DNA from: Chloranthus sessilifolius
Lineage: Eukaryota; Streptophyta; Magnoliopsida; Chloranthales; Chloranthaceae
Length of the DNA: 64,000 bases
Direction of reading: 5' to 3'
NCBI GenBank assembly: GCA_021018995.1
Contig: CM037590.1
Span: 103,603,097 to 103,667,096, forward strand
The position numbers and the translations under genes were made by a program. The notes under the pieces are model-generated. The model ran no database searches. It was given only the letters and a program-made list of their open reading frames with translations, and was not told the DNA's origin. Positions 37,215-48,375 of this stretch are shown here, one piece after another; within the stretch, counting starts at the first letter, position 1, and each line of letters starts with the position of its first letter.

Positions 37215-38400
37215 CATTGATCGATCAACACTCGTGTTTGATCGATCAATCCACCCCATTGATCGATCAATCTTTCCATTGATCGATCAATCAATTGAAA
37301 ACTCAAATTTCCCTCCTCCTGTTCCCACACTTTACTTATAAACTTTGATCAATCAATGTCCAAATTGATCGATCAATGTCCTCATTGATCGATCAATCTC
37401 GCCCTTTTGATCGATCACTTCACTGTGATCGATCAACCTCTCTTATTGATCGATCAATCAACAAATTGATCGATCAACCTTTAATATTGATCGATCAAAA
37501 CCCAATTTGATCGATCAATGCCCATCGGGCATTGAACTTCAAAAAACATACTCTACTGTTCCCACTAACTGTTTATACAAATTGATTGATCAATTCTCTA
37601 CTTTGATCAATCAATCCAAGGTTTGATCGATCAATTCACTAATTTGATCGATCAAGGATGACAGCCTCAGTCATTAATGGCTGTCACTTGTTCTTCACCT
37701 ATCTGGACCTTAACCCATTAATGACCCTTAACCCACACTCATACATATTCTTTAACATATTTATGAGGTCTTAACCTAAATAATTTAAATCCGAAAACTC
37801 ACCTATTTAAAGGCCCTTTCGAGATCTCGGCAAAGCAATCTGAAAGGGTTTCGGACTCCAAATCATAGGGTTTGTCGTCGTCAAGACCCAGAATAGCAGG
37901 TGCTTGGCTCCATCTCGACACCTTTTGACAGCACACGTTCTCAAAAGACCACTAGACATACTGACATCGATTTGACGCTCTCAAATCGAGAAATCACTAA
38001 TCTAGGTCTCTCACTCAACTGTGGTCTCTCACAGAGTCGATCTCAACCCATCTCCTATCTAGGGTTTCTCAGGAACAAGAAGAAGAAGAGGATGAAAATA
38101 GGTATCCTAACCTTCTTCCCTCTCTTATAAGCTAAGAAACAGAAATATCTCTGATATTTCTGTTTTACCTAATTTAATTCCGGTGTGGAGCACCTACACA
38201 GTCTCTACGGCGTAACATGCCGCATCGACGTCTTACAAGACTCAGACCTACACATGAAGTCGCACATGACTTCACCTTACTAAGGATTAATATTATTTCC
38301 AATAATATTAATTTAAAATTTTTAAATTTATCTTGATTTCTATGTCAGGCACGCATATCAAAGCAGTCAGGTTCTTGTTCGAAATTTTAGGGTCATTACA
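37215..38400 (-). mobile_element. Partial LTR related to elements 1 and 2 (copy E)
   Basis: It ends GGGTCATTACA (minus-strand start TGTAATGACCC), has the TATA-like CTTATAAGAG at 38123-38132 and a TTGATCGATCAA array at 37217-37656. No internal region or partner LTR is present. It is clearly diverged from element 1, so it represents a sister subfamily or an older copy. Confidence 0.8.
37217..37656. repeat. TTGATCGATCAA palindrome array in partial LTR E
   Basis: About 15 units with the same 12-bp core and about 20-bp spacing. Spacer text differs from the arrays of element 1, while the palindrome core is the same. Confidence 0.88.
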
Positions 38401-39252
38401 TTCAAGGTAACTGCTCGAGGTGGGTTAATGCACAACAGTGAGCTGCTCAACAAGTTTTAATGCAACTCGACAGGTTGCTATGCAGCCTATTTCAGCTGCT
38501 CTACAACTTGAATGCTCCAGCCAACTTCTCGAGTGGGTATAGCAGTTGCTCGACAGCTTTAAATGTCAAGCTCTGATCCCCTCAAGATCCACTCGAGTTG
38601 TTTTTCTGAAGATGCAATGCAGCTGCTCGATATGATTAAATGTAGATACAGCTCGAGTGGTTGGCTTCAACTGCTCGAGCTCCAAGTTTCCTTCAGTAGC
38701 CAGTTCGAGAGGATGGATGTGGGACTTCAGCAACTGCTCGAGTGCTTCAGGAATCAGCTCTAGATGATCTTATGCAGCTCGACAGGCTTAAATATAGGTT
38801 GTTGCATAGCAGCACTGCTGCTTTAGCTATGTGGCTTGAATGTATAAAGCAGCAGCAGCTTGATTTTAGGCTTTGACAGGCTGATGCAGCTGCTTACATG
38901 GTTCAATCTTTAGTGAGCTCTCTGTTGTGCCACCCAAACTGATGTTCCATTTAGTACACTACAGCAGCAGCTTGCATGGTCCACCTCTCTTTTTCAGCAG
39001 GCCTTCTAGGACTCCAATGTATGCAGAACAGCCCCAATGGTGTGAATCACCATGGTGCATTCAATGTAACTCCATCAGCTCCAGATCTCGACTCAAAATT
39101 CCTTCTTCGTGGCACTAAAAGGATGGATTGTAGCACTAAGCTATATTTTTTGTCATCTAAAAAATACACTTAAAAACTCATTATTAACTAGCTCAAAGGT
39201 CCATCAAAGGCTATGTTAGGAGGTGAAAAGTGATACTTTTCAGAGATTAACA
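38401..39252 (-). repeat. Family A LTR 4, right part and end of the family A chain
   Basis: It resumes at TTCAAGGTAACTGCTCGAGG, matching 8847 onward in LTR 2, and ends CAGAGATTAACA at 39252. What follows is not a polypurine tract, so this is the outer end of the chain and host DNA begins at 39253. Confidence 0.85.
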
Positions 39253-40984
39253 GGCCTTATCTACTTAAGTTGCAAGTTAGACACATATACTAAGTAACTC
39301 CTAGAGAAAGTCCCACTTTGAAGACAATGGCTGTTACTTTACTTTCTGGTGTACTTTTGAATATAGTTTCATTATATTTTGTAGCTTTTAATCATAGGTT
39401 GTCATTTACAACTCCGTTTTATAATTGAAGTAATTAATGGGACATTGAGAGTGATGCCCGAAAGTTTAAAGTCCACCAATTTAATAAAACCCTCTTCAAT
39501 GAGGGAAAATTTGGCACAATCTGTTTCTGAATGAAATTTACTTTTCTACACAAATATGTTGTGTACAATTGTTTTCTATTGATTTTTAGACATGGTGTGA
39601 CTATCAAATTACAAATAGTTAATGTATTATATGATTAGACTATCGAATTCTATTATGTTTGTGAAATTGATTGTTCACATAAATGTTTAGATCAGTGGAA
39701 GTTTATAGTTGTTGATAGTTATGGTAAGTCTTAGTACTGTAGTCTATGAGAAACTTTTATAGAGTTTCATTGCATAGTTTCAATGGGAGTTCTCTTTAGA
39801 AATTAATAATTTCAATAGCCGTTGATTCATCATTTACTATACGTCGTTGTGCATGTGCTATTGAAAGTGTATGTAATTACATACTAGCAATCTATATGGA
39901 GATTATTTCTTATGGAAGGATGGTAAATTATAGGTGATAAACAGCAAATGAAAACACTTTCATCATGATAGATTAGGTACAGAGAGTCACAGGCATAAAG
40001 GCAATAAAAGATTCGAATGACATACGGGGGAGATGAAAAATGGACGAATATAACAATGGCATGGACGTGTTTGTTGCCTGGTATTACTAAGTAAAGACTT
40101 GGCTTCACTAATAGTTCTAGTTTTGTGACCATTAAATTTCTTATGGTCGATTCAGTAAGATGGAGTAGTATGTCTACCCATGACCATTCACTGGTAGTGG
40201 TCTGAAACTTGAGTGGTTGTAGAGAAGCATCTAGATCATGATAGTCAATGAATTTGAAAATTAAAATAGATGGCCTTCTGCTTTTCAGAGTTGTCAACCC
40301 AGTGAGTTGTTTTCAAAATTTTATATATGTAAAGGAGTAGAGTGTGAATCAAGTGGTAAATTGTTAGGTATTATCCTTTCAAATTTGGTTTGACCCCTTG
40401 ACTGCATGCATCTCGAGGGCTATGATTAAGCATGTTTTAATGTTATAAGTTATGTCTCCTCCACTTTCCTTAATGGATTATAGAAGGTTATTTAAAGGAA
40501 ACCATTGTCCCCTCTCTATCTCAACCATGCTAAACCCCATACATGATAAAGCCGAGAAGAAGAGAGGTAGCATGGACTGCCATATTGCTCAGTGATCGCT
40601 GACAACATGAGCTATAAAGAACAAGAAGACCATTACAAGGATAGAAAGCTTAAGCAAGTAAGTTTATTCTTAAGGAAAATATCTTTAATTTAATCGATTC
40701 ATAAGATAGATCCTTGGGTAAACAAAGGTCAATTGTTGCTTATTCTTACAAGATTTTCTATCCAAACTAGCCCTAATACATTTGTGGAGGCGCATTCACC
40801 TGAAATTTAAAGGAATGCAGATGAGAGTGATGATGAAAGTGTGTAGTTGACATTCAATAGTTAGTTACAAAAAAAAAAAAACTTCCCATTGAATCCTTGA
40901 GTTGAGGGCTGAATGGAAGCCTAGTGAGGAAGAATAAGTTTAATTACAATTCTAATGGATACCTAATTTTATAAGCTAGGCGAT
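39253..40984. other. Host flank downstream of the NPF gene, no gene seen
   Basis: This is AT-rich unique-looking sequence. A 137-codon open frame on the minus strand at 39884-40297 has no recognisable domain. A TTTATT at 40663-40668 (AATAAA on the minus strand) is a possible poly(A) signal for the NPF gene about 320 bp past its stop. A short A-run lies near 40869. Confidence 0.5.
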
Positions 40985-43900
40985 CTAATCCAATGAGACG
41001 TCCTTGAATTCTTCTTTCATAGTGGATTCATCTGTCACACTCACTTCGGTTCCATTTTTACCCTTGTAATTCCATGCAACCATTACATATACAACAAAAT
41101 TGATGGTCATGATGGCTGTCAATAACCAGTAAAAGTAGTCGAGTCGGCTCTGATTCAAATCATTGCGAAGCCAACCTTTTTGTTCCCCACCTGTAATCTC
41201 AACCACAGTCTTTACGATGGCGCTGCATATCCAACTCCCAATTCCAATCTCAGTCAAGAAAATGGCACTACTGATGCTGCGACTACCATCCGTAGCCTCG
41301 TCATAAAAAAATTCAAGCTGGCCAACATACGCAAACATCTCGGCAGTCCCCACAAGGAAAATCTGAGGTACCAGCCAGAAGACACTCATGGAGGAAGGGG
41401 ACGAACTTTCGCGCCTCCTTTTCTCAATAACAGCGGCGGAAAGTAGAGCAAATATGGAGATAAACAAACCAAAACCGATGCGTTGCAGGGACGTGATGCC
41501 ACGTGGGTGACCGGTATGGCGGCGGAGAAGGGGTACCAACAAAGCCTCGTACGCGGGGATGAGTACCAAGGGGTTCAAGGATCCGAGTAAGACAATGGAT
41601 CCTGGAGGGATCACAAAGTTTGGTCCAAGTCTTCGGTCCATGACTATCCCCTGGCTTATGAAGAAGGTGGAGTTCTGGGCAAGGGCAATGGAGAGAGCAA
41701 TGTTTGTTGCCCACACTGGTAGGATTCGTATGAAGGACTTCAATTCTTCCACTTGTGTCACAGTGCATACTCTCCATCGGTTCTTGCACTCTTCGGCATT
41801 CGTTACAACTGCAGCTTTATCGAAGAACCTGAGAATCGAACCAATCAGATATCTGGTTATGAGATATTAAATAAATATTTTTTTTAAGTGCACACAAACT
41901 TTTCCGCCTTAAACCACTTATTTTTTTTATAGGTGTATAGGAAGACATTTTACAAACACTTTTCAATCTATGAAAAATAGTTTCACAATTAATTTGGTTT
42001 CAATTGTTGGGTGATCGTTCCAAACTAAATGTCAGGCATCTGGTAACCCAGGTGCCGCAGGTGGTGGTGGGAGCCTACGAGATAGTAATGAGGCTTTTAT
42101 TGTAGCTTTCATCAATTTCTATGGGCAGCTCACTAATAATGGTAAAGCTCTTGAAATTCTTGAGGGGACTAGATTTGCAATGGTTTTGATAAGGAAGATT
42201 ATTATCTGTCTGACTCCAAGTATTGTGTGACTGCAATTGAAGGATGTGCTTGGCCACTGAATTTGTCCAGTATTGGGGATCAAATTATGGATCTTCTTCA
42301 AGGGGTGGATTGGGAACTCCGACATACATGGAGAGAGGCTAATTGTGTTTATATGCTCTCTCTAAAATGGCGATTGCGAACATGAATAGCATCAAGTTCC
42401 CGCACCTTGGTGGCGGTGTTCCTAGACCGATTATGGGATGCCTTACAGTTGATTCAAACGAGGGGTATGGTTTGTATTTCTTTTGCTTTTTCTCGTTGAA
42501 TAAAATATTTTTCTTAATACAAATAAATAAACAAATAAAGGGCAGGCATCAATATTGTCTTTTTCAATCATGATCCCAAGTGATTTCCTGCTTGTTACAA
42601 GGTCACCAACCTGTTCACTCTCTAGTGTGAATTCAATATCCTTATGTCTAATATGTCAAAGATGGAGACATATACAACTATTTTTGAACATGCAAATTAG
42701 AGAAAGAACAAGTTCAACAATTTTAGGATGCTCCCTTAACATCGAGAATGAAGAAGCAAAACCCCTATACTACCTCACGATGTAGATGGAGATACAACAT
42801 TAATTGATAGATATTTGACCAGTAAGTGTCGTGGATTGCAAATGGGAACTTAGTGAATATATTAGTTGATTAGAATCCCCGGTTAGATCATCATCAAATT
42901 AACAGCTTGTAGTTATGCCTCGGGACTTGAACTTAAAGAAGGTATTATTTGAGATGAGTGATCAGTCCTGCACGCCAACATTTTTTACTGCTTCTCAATA
43001 AATGAAAATACCTGTTACACACCAACTATTGAGAAAAAGTGCTCTCCCATACTTGAATTCTTGAGTTGCAGCACCAACACCTCTAAAACTTCTCGACACC
43101 ATCTCTCATCATCGCTATTAAGGTTGACACATGGCACCAAATAGTATAACAGTTTCCGTATCACTCATTAGCTTCTCTAAGGCCTTTATAAGTTCTCAGA
43201 ACTTGAAACTTTCATTTTTGTCAAGGTGTGCGGTATAACTTCTCAGTTCTCTCGAGATCATCTCTCATCGTTGCTATTAAGGTTGAGACATGGCACCAAA
43301 TAGTATAACAGTTTCCGTATCACTCATTAGCTTCTCAAAAGCCTTTATAAGTTCTCAGAACTTGAAACTTTCATTTTTGTCAAGGTGTGCGGTATAACTT
43401 CTCAGTTCTCTACAACTTCTGAAAAAAGCTTGGATTGCATATCTTCTAACAGTGAGATAATCACCAATAAGGCAAAATTTCAAAAAAAAAATTCTTCAAA
43501 GTACAGTTTTATAAGTTCTCAAAAATCTTCAAAAAATTCTTTTAAGAGTGAGATAATCAACTTCAAAGTGATTTTTTGTAGCAAGTAACCTTTTGTTTAA
43601 AACAAACCTTTCAAACCTCCAACTTTTACGACTTTTCCTAGTGAAACAACTACACACCTCACTAACTTTTGACCAAAGCACCAAAAATTTTCGCACTCCC
43701 TCCAACTTCCTACTTTTATATTTTTCATCTTTTTTCCTAAACTATAGTGACAGACAGTGAATTCTTGGGTTAGAGTTTACTTCTTAGCCCAATGATGATA
43801 CTTTTCTTATTTCTCCATTCTCCACAACTTCTAGGGCTAGAGTGTTTGTAACTTTTCATCGAGATCAACAACTCTGAAAATATGAAATGAGATACAAACT

Positions 43901-45467
43901 CCTTGGGACACCATTGTAAACCTGTTATTTCAAACGCTTGGTCTATTAATATTGTCATCTGCATCTTTATATCGTGATTGATTTAATTATAACACCCATA
44001 AATTCAATGATTCGACAACAATCGATGTTGTTTTATTTGAGCAAAAATTGAAGAATTGTCAAATGTTGGATTCTTTGTTGGTTTGCCAAAAATGTTTCAA
44101 AATTATTAAGTAGGTGGCCATAGATGTCCCTATGTGCATGTCCTTGGGACACGTGTTTCCCTACTCTTTGCATACTATTTTTGTGAGTGTGGAAACAACT
44201 TATAGTCTTTGTATATCTCATCAAGAGAAGGAGAGGGCATAACGACCTAACAATAGGTGTTGTATCTTTCATCTCTGTTCCGATGTTTGTATATATGAAA
44301 TGTTTTTAAACAGGGAGATATTTCCTATGTTGGTGTACAACTACATTAGGTTGGCATGGAAGGCGCAAACCTCTTTGATGAAGAGTTAATGCACCTTCCC
44401 TACATGCCTATGATAAAACTTTCAATGTTCCACATTATGTTCAATGTGGTAGACTTTCTAGCAACAAAAATAAAATGCTCATTAGGTTGTTCAAAATATT
44501 CAGGAGGGATGTCTAATATGCGCTATTGGTCATATTTAATGTATAATTCTTATTAAAATGCTTAGATAAAATGTTCTACCACATGGACAACTAGGATTAA
44601 TAAATTCGTGTGCCTCCGAGGTGGCATATAGTTTAGAAGTTATTAGGTAAGTTAGAAGGTGAGAATTTTATATGAGACTTAAGGTGAAGAGTAAACCCCT
44701 TTAGAAGTTATAGAGAAATATGATTAAGTCATAAATTATCATTGTTGGCTAGATTAAAAAAAAAAAAAGAAATCTAAGCATAGTTAAGTTACTCGGAATG
44801 CTTTTGGGATTAAATAATGAAATGAGGCTATAAACCGTTATCGAAACCCAATGTTCCGACCAACATATACCAACTTAATTACATTATAGCTTTTATGGTT
44901 TTCGCACCTGTATTGTGGGGTGTGGGAGAGCTTTCGAGCGCCAGCAATATCAGATTCTCGGGTGTTTACCTCAAAAAGATTAGTCTTTTCTTTCAATTTG
45001 ACACCACAAAAATGATTTCTCATGGCAGCCACACCTACTTGTGCAAAGCGGGTGAAGACGCTACCCATGGGCTTCTGATATCTATATAATCGCGCACCAG
45101 ATGCTACCAATATAAGAGAAATAAGAATGGCAATAGTTGGAAGCCCAAAACCCCAACCCCAACCCAGTATCTCCTGCGCATAAACTATAATAGTTGAGCC
45201 AATAATGGCGCCAAAGCTAATGGCAAAGAAGAACCAGTTGAAAAATGAATATTTTTGCACTGACTCCTTCATATCAGTTTCATCAAATTGGTCTGCACCA
45301 AACGTCGAGACACAAGGTTTGATTCCGCCAGTACCAATAGCAATCAAACCTAGAGCAAGGTAGAGGAAATTAGTTTGGCCATTTGTCGACTCTTTGCAAA
45401 CTCCACCCAAACAAGGGGGCGGATGCATGCTATCTAGCGACGCTGAGAGTGTTAGGAGTGTCATCCC
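40985..45467 (-). CDS. NPF (NRT1/PTR family) proton-coupled transporter, last two exons (5' exons not in view)
   Basis: Two minus-strand exons, 44908-45467 and 40985-41828, encode about 467 residues of an MFS transporter. The upstream exon has a clean AG acceptor before GGGATGACACTC and ends TACAG|GTGCG. The last exon starts CAG|GTTCTTCG and ends at a TAG. The split Arg codon joins in frame. Seen: GGIKPCVSTFGADQFDE (the NPF signature loop after TM4), FFNWFFFAISFGA, HTPQYR, the TQVEELKS helix, and QLEFFYDEATDG near the C-terminus, with about eight membrane spans. Family members move nitrate, di/tripeptides or hormones with protons at the plasma or vacuolar membrane. The residues look closest to NPF8/PTR types, by memory. 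The roughly 110 N-terminal residues, including the ExxER motif of TM1, are missing: upstream is 1.5 kb without exons and then nested retroelements to the window edge. The visible exons have no lesion, so the gene is either intact with a giant intron or 5'-truncated. Confidence 0.88.
42031..42550 (+). mobile_element. 5'-truncated LINE fragment with RNase H region and target duplications
   Basis: The insert 42041-42540 is flanked by GTCAGGCATC (42031-42040) and GGCAGGCATC (42541-42550), a 9-of-10 target duplication. The plus strand starts with wording of a plant LINE RNase H domain (GAAGGGGSLRDSNEAFI, then FYGQLTNN, and in a neighbouring frame a WELRHTWREANCV block), interrupted by stops and at least one frameshift, and ends in an A/T-rich tail AATAAATAAACAAATAAA. 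Length, truncation, tail and duplications fit target-primed insertion of a dead L1-type LINE into the NPF intron. Confidence 0.85.
43102..43413. repeat. Tandem duplication, unit 159 bp, two copies
   Basis: The stretch from TCTCTCATC at 43102 is repeated from 43261 with only a few differences (for example CTCTAAGG against CTCAAAAG). The shared part includes ATGGCACCAAATAGTATAAC. It lies in the NPF intron and has no coding potential. It is probably a recent local duplication. Confidence 0.92.
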
Positions 45468-45997
45468 CTACAAAACCATTATCCAAAGTTGAGGTAAGTT
45501 TGATTGGTGATAGCTATATAAAAAGAAGGGTAACGCTTTAATAATAATTTTAAATTTCGGAAAGCATTAGAAATATATATTAGTTGATATATATATATAT
45601 ATATTGATCAATCTGAACGGTTGGTAGTATCAAAAAATAAAAACTAGGACTTTAAGTTGAATAAATTATTGTATGGTTTAACACAAACCCCTAAATAATG
45701 ATATAAAAATTTGATATAATAGTATTGATTTTGCATTCAATGTAAATTAATAAGATATATGAAAACATAGTAGGTTATTCAAAAAGAAAATTATTATTAT
45801 TTATCTTTACTATTTTAAATGAATGATATAGAAAATTTTGATATTTTCTAAGAACTAAAATCATAAGAAAGAGCACATATTACCCTCTCACACTCATTAT
45901 CACAAAGCTTAGTTTTGTATGTTAAACCTTCTTTTCACAATTATTTCACAGTATTTTAGATTTTTATTTTTCTTTTATCTCAATATTTGTAGTTAAA
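45468..45997. other. Sequence 5' of the visible NPF exons, no exon seen
   Basis: AT-rich DNA with short (AT)n at 45586-45604. It should be intron or upstream DNA of the NPF gene. I looked for the preceding NPF exon (the 'GAFLSDTYLGRF' type segment) on the minus strand and did not find it. Confidence 0.6.
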
Positions 45998-46127
45998 CAC
46001 TATAAAAACATAAGACTATTAGCGGTAGTCTCCAAAAAACTGCCGCTCTTAATTAAAAAAATTATTTAGACTATTAGCGGCAGTTTTTCATTAATAGCTC
46101 TCGCTAATAGTCTCGTTTTTTGTAGTG
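45998..46127 (+). mobile_element. CACTA-derived MITE, 130 bp
   Basis: The left end is CACTATAAAAACATAAGACT and the right end, read on the minus strand, CACTACAAAAAACGAGACT. Both are followed by ATTAGCG and contain GCGGCAGTTTTT-type subterminal repeats. CACTACAAAAAA followed by 'actattagcg' is typical of plant CACTA (En/Spm) termini. The 3-bp flanks AAA and ATA match in two positions. It has no coding capacity. Confidence 0.8.
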
Positions 46128-47025
46128 ATATTTTTTTATTTTTTTGAGAAAATTGACGCAGGCTAAGTTCTCCAACTTGTCTTTTATCGTTTAAGTACAG
46201 TTTGTAGCATTTTTGCTTTTGAAGTCTGAAACCCTCGTCATTGTTTTTTATTTATGCCGATTTCTCTAGGTTTTTGCACTTGAAATTTTTCAGTTTAAAG
46301 CCATAATTTTTGTCTCTAATTTTGATCCATTTCTCTAGATTCATTTTTAATTGAAAACACATTTATTTTTCATTTATTTATTTTGGTTTAATGAGCATAC
46401 CGTCATGTCTTTTCAAAAGGATTCTTATGCCTTTGAAATTTTAATTTTTATTTGTTTAGAATTACAATTTTCATTGACCTTTTGACCAAACTATTTTCAG
46501 TCAAAAATATCCCTAAAAGCTAATTTATGAAAATAGTTAATTATGTCTTTTCAAAAGGGTATTTCTATCTGCTCCAGCAAAAACTCTAAAAGCACCCACT
46601 TAGCCTCAATACAGATGATTTAATAGGTGGGGTCAGTTGCATACTTTTTTAGTGGGTGCAAATAGAGCTACGAGCTGAGCTTAAGAAAATAATTAACTAT
46701 TAAACCGAAGAGTAATGGAAGAGAATAGAAGGGTATAAACTCATTTTAGATAACCTATTGGGAAAGCGTACAATCATACAAATATTGGGGAAGATAATTG
46801 CAATCTTACTAATAATTTACTTTGAAAATTTCTACACGGTGGTAAGAAATGTTATAGCAAACGGTTTGAAGTGACAGAGCAGTAACCATGGCCGTCTCTC
46901 AACAAATATGATCATTTGGAAAGGATGTTGTGAAAATTAAGTTGTCAAATAGGGACTCGGTATTAAGTAACGGTCCACGGAGGACTCATACATATTGCCG
47001 ATACATATTTGGTCTAAGCCGATAC
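46128..47025. other. About 0.9 kb without a recognisable feature
   Basis: AT-rich sequence between the MITE and family C LTR. No open frame, repeat or NPF exon could be recognised on either strand. Confidence 0.5.
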
Positions 47026-47709
47026 TATAACGATCCGGAATTTCTTAAATCTTTTTAATGGTTTTAGATATGTTTTGCACTATGTAAGGTGTTAGCGCTC
47101 CAAACCAGAACCTACCCTGTTTTAGAAAACTCTATTTAAGTTGGAGTAAACTCTATTACACTCTATTCAATAGGATTATGTAACTCTTTTCTTATTCTAA
47201 TCTTCTTACGAAACCCTAGTCGTCTCTTATTCTTTTTTTTCCTTCTTCTTAAGAAACCCTAGCCATCACAATATTTCTTCTTCAACTCATCTCTTCTCAA
47301 ACTACATAATCTCTTTCCTAAAATCTTTTGTACGTTCTTCCACAAGAACCACTGTAATTTATTTTTACCATCATGATCGAGGAGGAAGAAAGAGAAATCT
47401 TGGACGAGCCATTGTGCGGAGCGTCGATCATTTCACCCTAATCGCCGCGTATCTGTTGTTCACGCTTCATGTGGTGGGTACCCGTCAATCCATCTTGTTC
47501 TTCTTAGATCCCGTTGTGAAAGGTACATTCGTTCGCCTATCAACGGCCTAAATAAAATAAACCTTATTTTATACTTATTGTAATATTATTTAAAAATGAG
47601 TAAAGTTGCTAGCCTTAGATGTGATTGCATAAAATCTAGTCTTATTTATGTTTTTTTTTTAATTTTTGAATCTTATTTTCGGAACCCTAGAAGCTGCGAA
47701 ATTTTTGAA

Positions 47710-47905
47710 AATCGTTCGATCGATTTTCTATGTTCAATCGATCGATTCCAGGCTGAGCAAAGAGGGTATATTTCTTTGCTCAGTCAATCGATCGACTTTC
47801 TTTTTCTGATTGATCGATTTTGTACCAAGTTTACTTGACATATTTTGCTATGCCTAGCTGATAGACCGAACCTAACTCCCAATCGATCGATTCCAGACAG
47901 AGACC

Positions 47906-47947
<42 letters not shown>

Positions 47948-48200
47948 TGCTTTCATTTTCAATCAATTGAGGGCTAGACCGATCGATCGATTCTGAACCA
48001 TACCGATTGTCCTCTTTGCTTTATGTTCGATCGATCGGCTCTTATGTCCGATCAATCGAATATAGACAAAACCGATTATATATATATTTTAACTCCTGTC
48101 AATCAATCCCAATTTTTATCAATTGATTCTGACCCAAATTGAATGACATATATATTTTAATTCCGATCGAACAATTCCATATTCGATCGATCAATTCTCG
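47710..48200. repeat. AATCGATCGATT-type palindrome cluster in family C LTR
   Basis: About ten copies of ATCGATCGAT-centred sites, including CAATCGATCGATTCC twice and CAATCGATCGACTTT, irregularly spaced over 490 bp. The core shares ATCGAT with the element 1/2 palindrome but in a different register (AATCGATCGATT against TTGATCGATCAA). Confidence 0.8.
47909..47944. repeat. (AT)n microsatellite in family C LTR
   Basis: About 17 AT units. Further AT tracts lie at about 48343-48372 and 48521-48540. Confidence 0.92.
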
Positions 48201-48340
48201 TCCGAACAGACATCAATCTTTACCTTATAAATTCACTTTATTCACGACCAATACTTTAATGCATCCTTCGATCTATGATCGTGATTTACTTAATCTTTAA
48301 ATGACAATATTTTTCTATGTATGCATTCTCATTATAATAA

Positions 48341-48375
<35 letters not shown>

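Larger units (their letters stand above)
41829..44907 (-). other. Intron between the two NPF exons (3.08 kb)
   Basis: GT at 44907-44906 and AG at 41830-41829 on the minus strand give a canonical intron, long for this position in the family. It contains a LINE fragment (42041-42540) and a 159-bp tandem duplication (43102-43413). The rest, 43414-44907, is AT-rich with no feature I can support. Confidence 0.85.

Noticed and set aside
39884-40297. 137-codon open frame on the minus strand
   Set aside because: AT-rich host flank, no recognisable motif, no splice or promoter context. Not supported as a gene.
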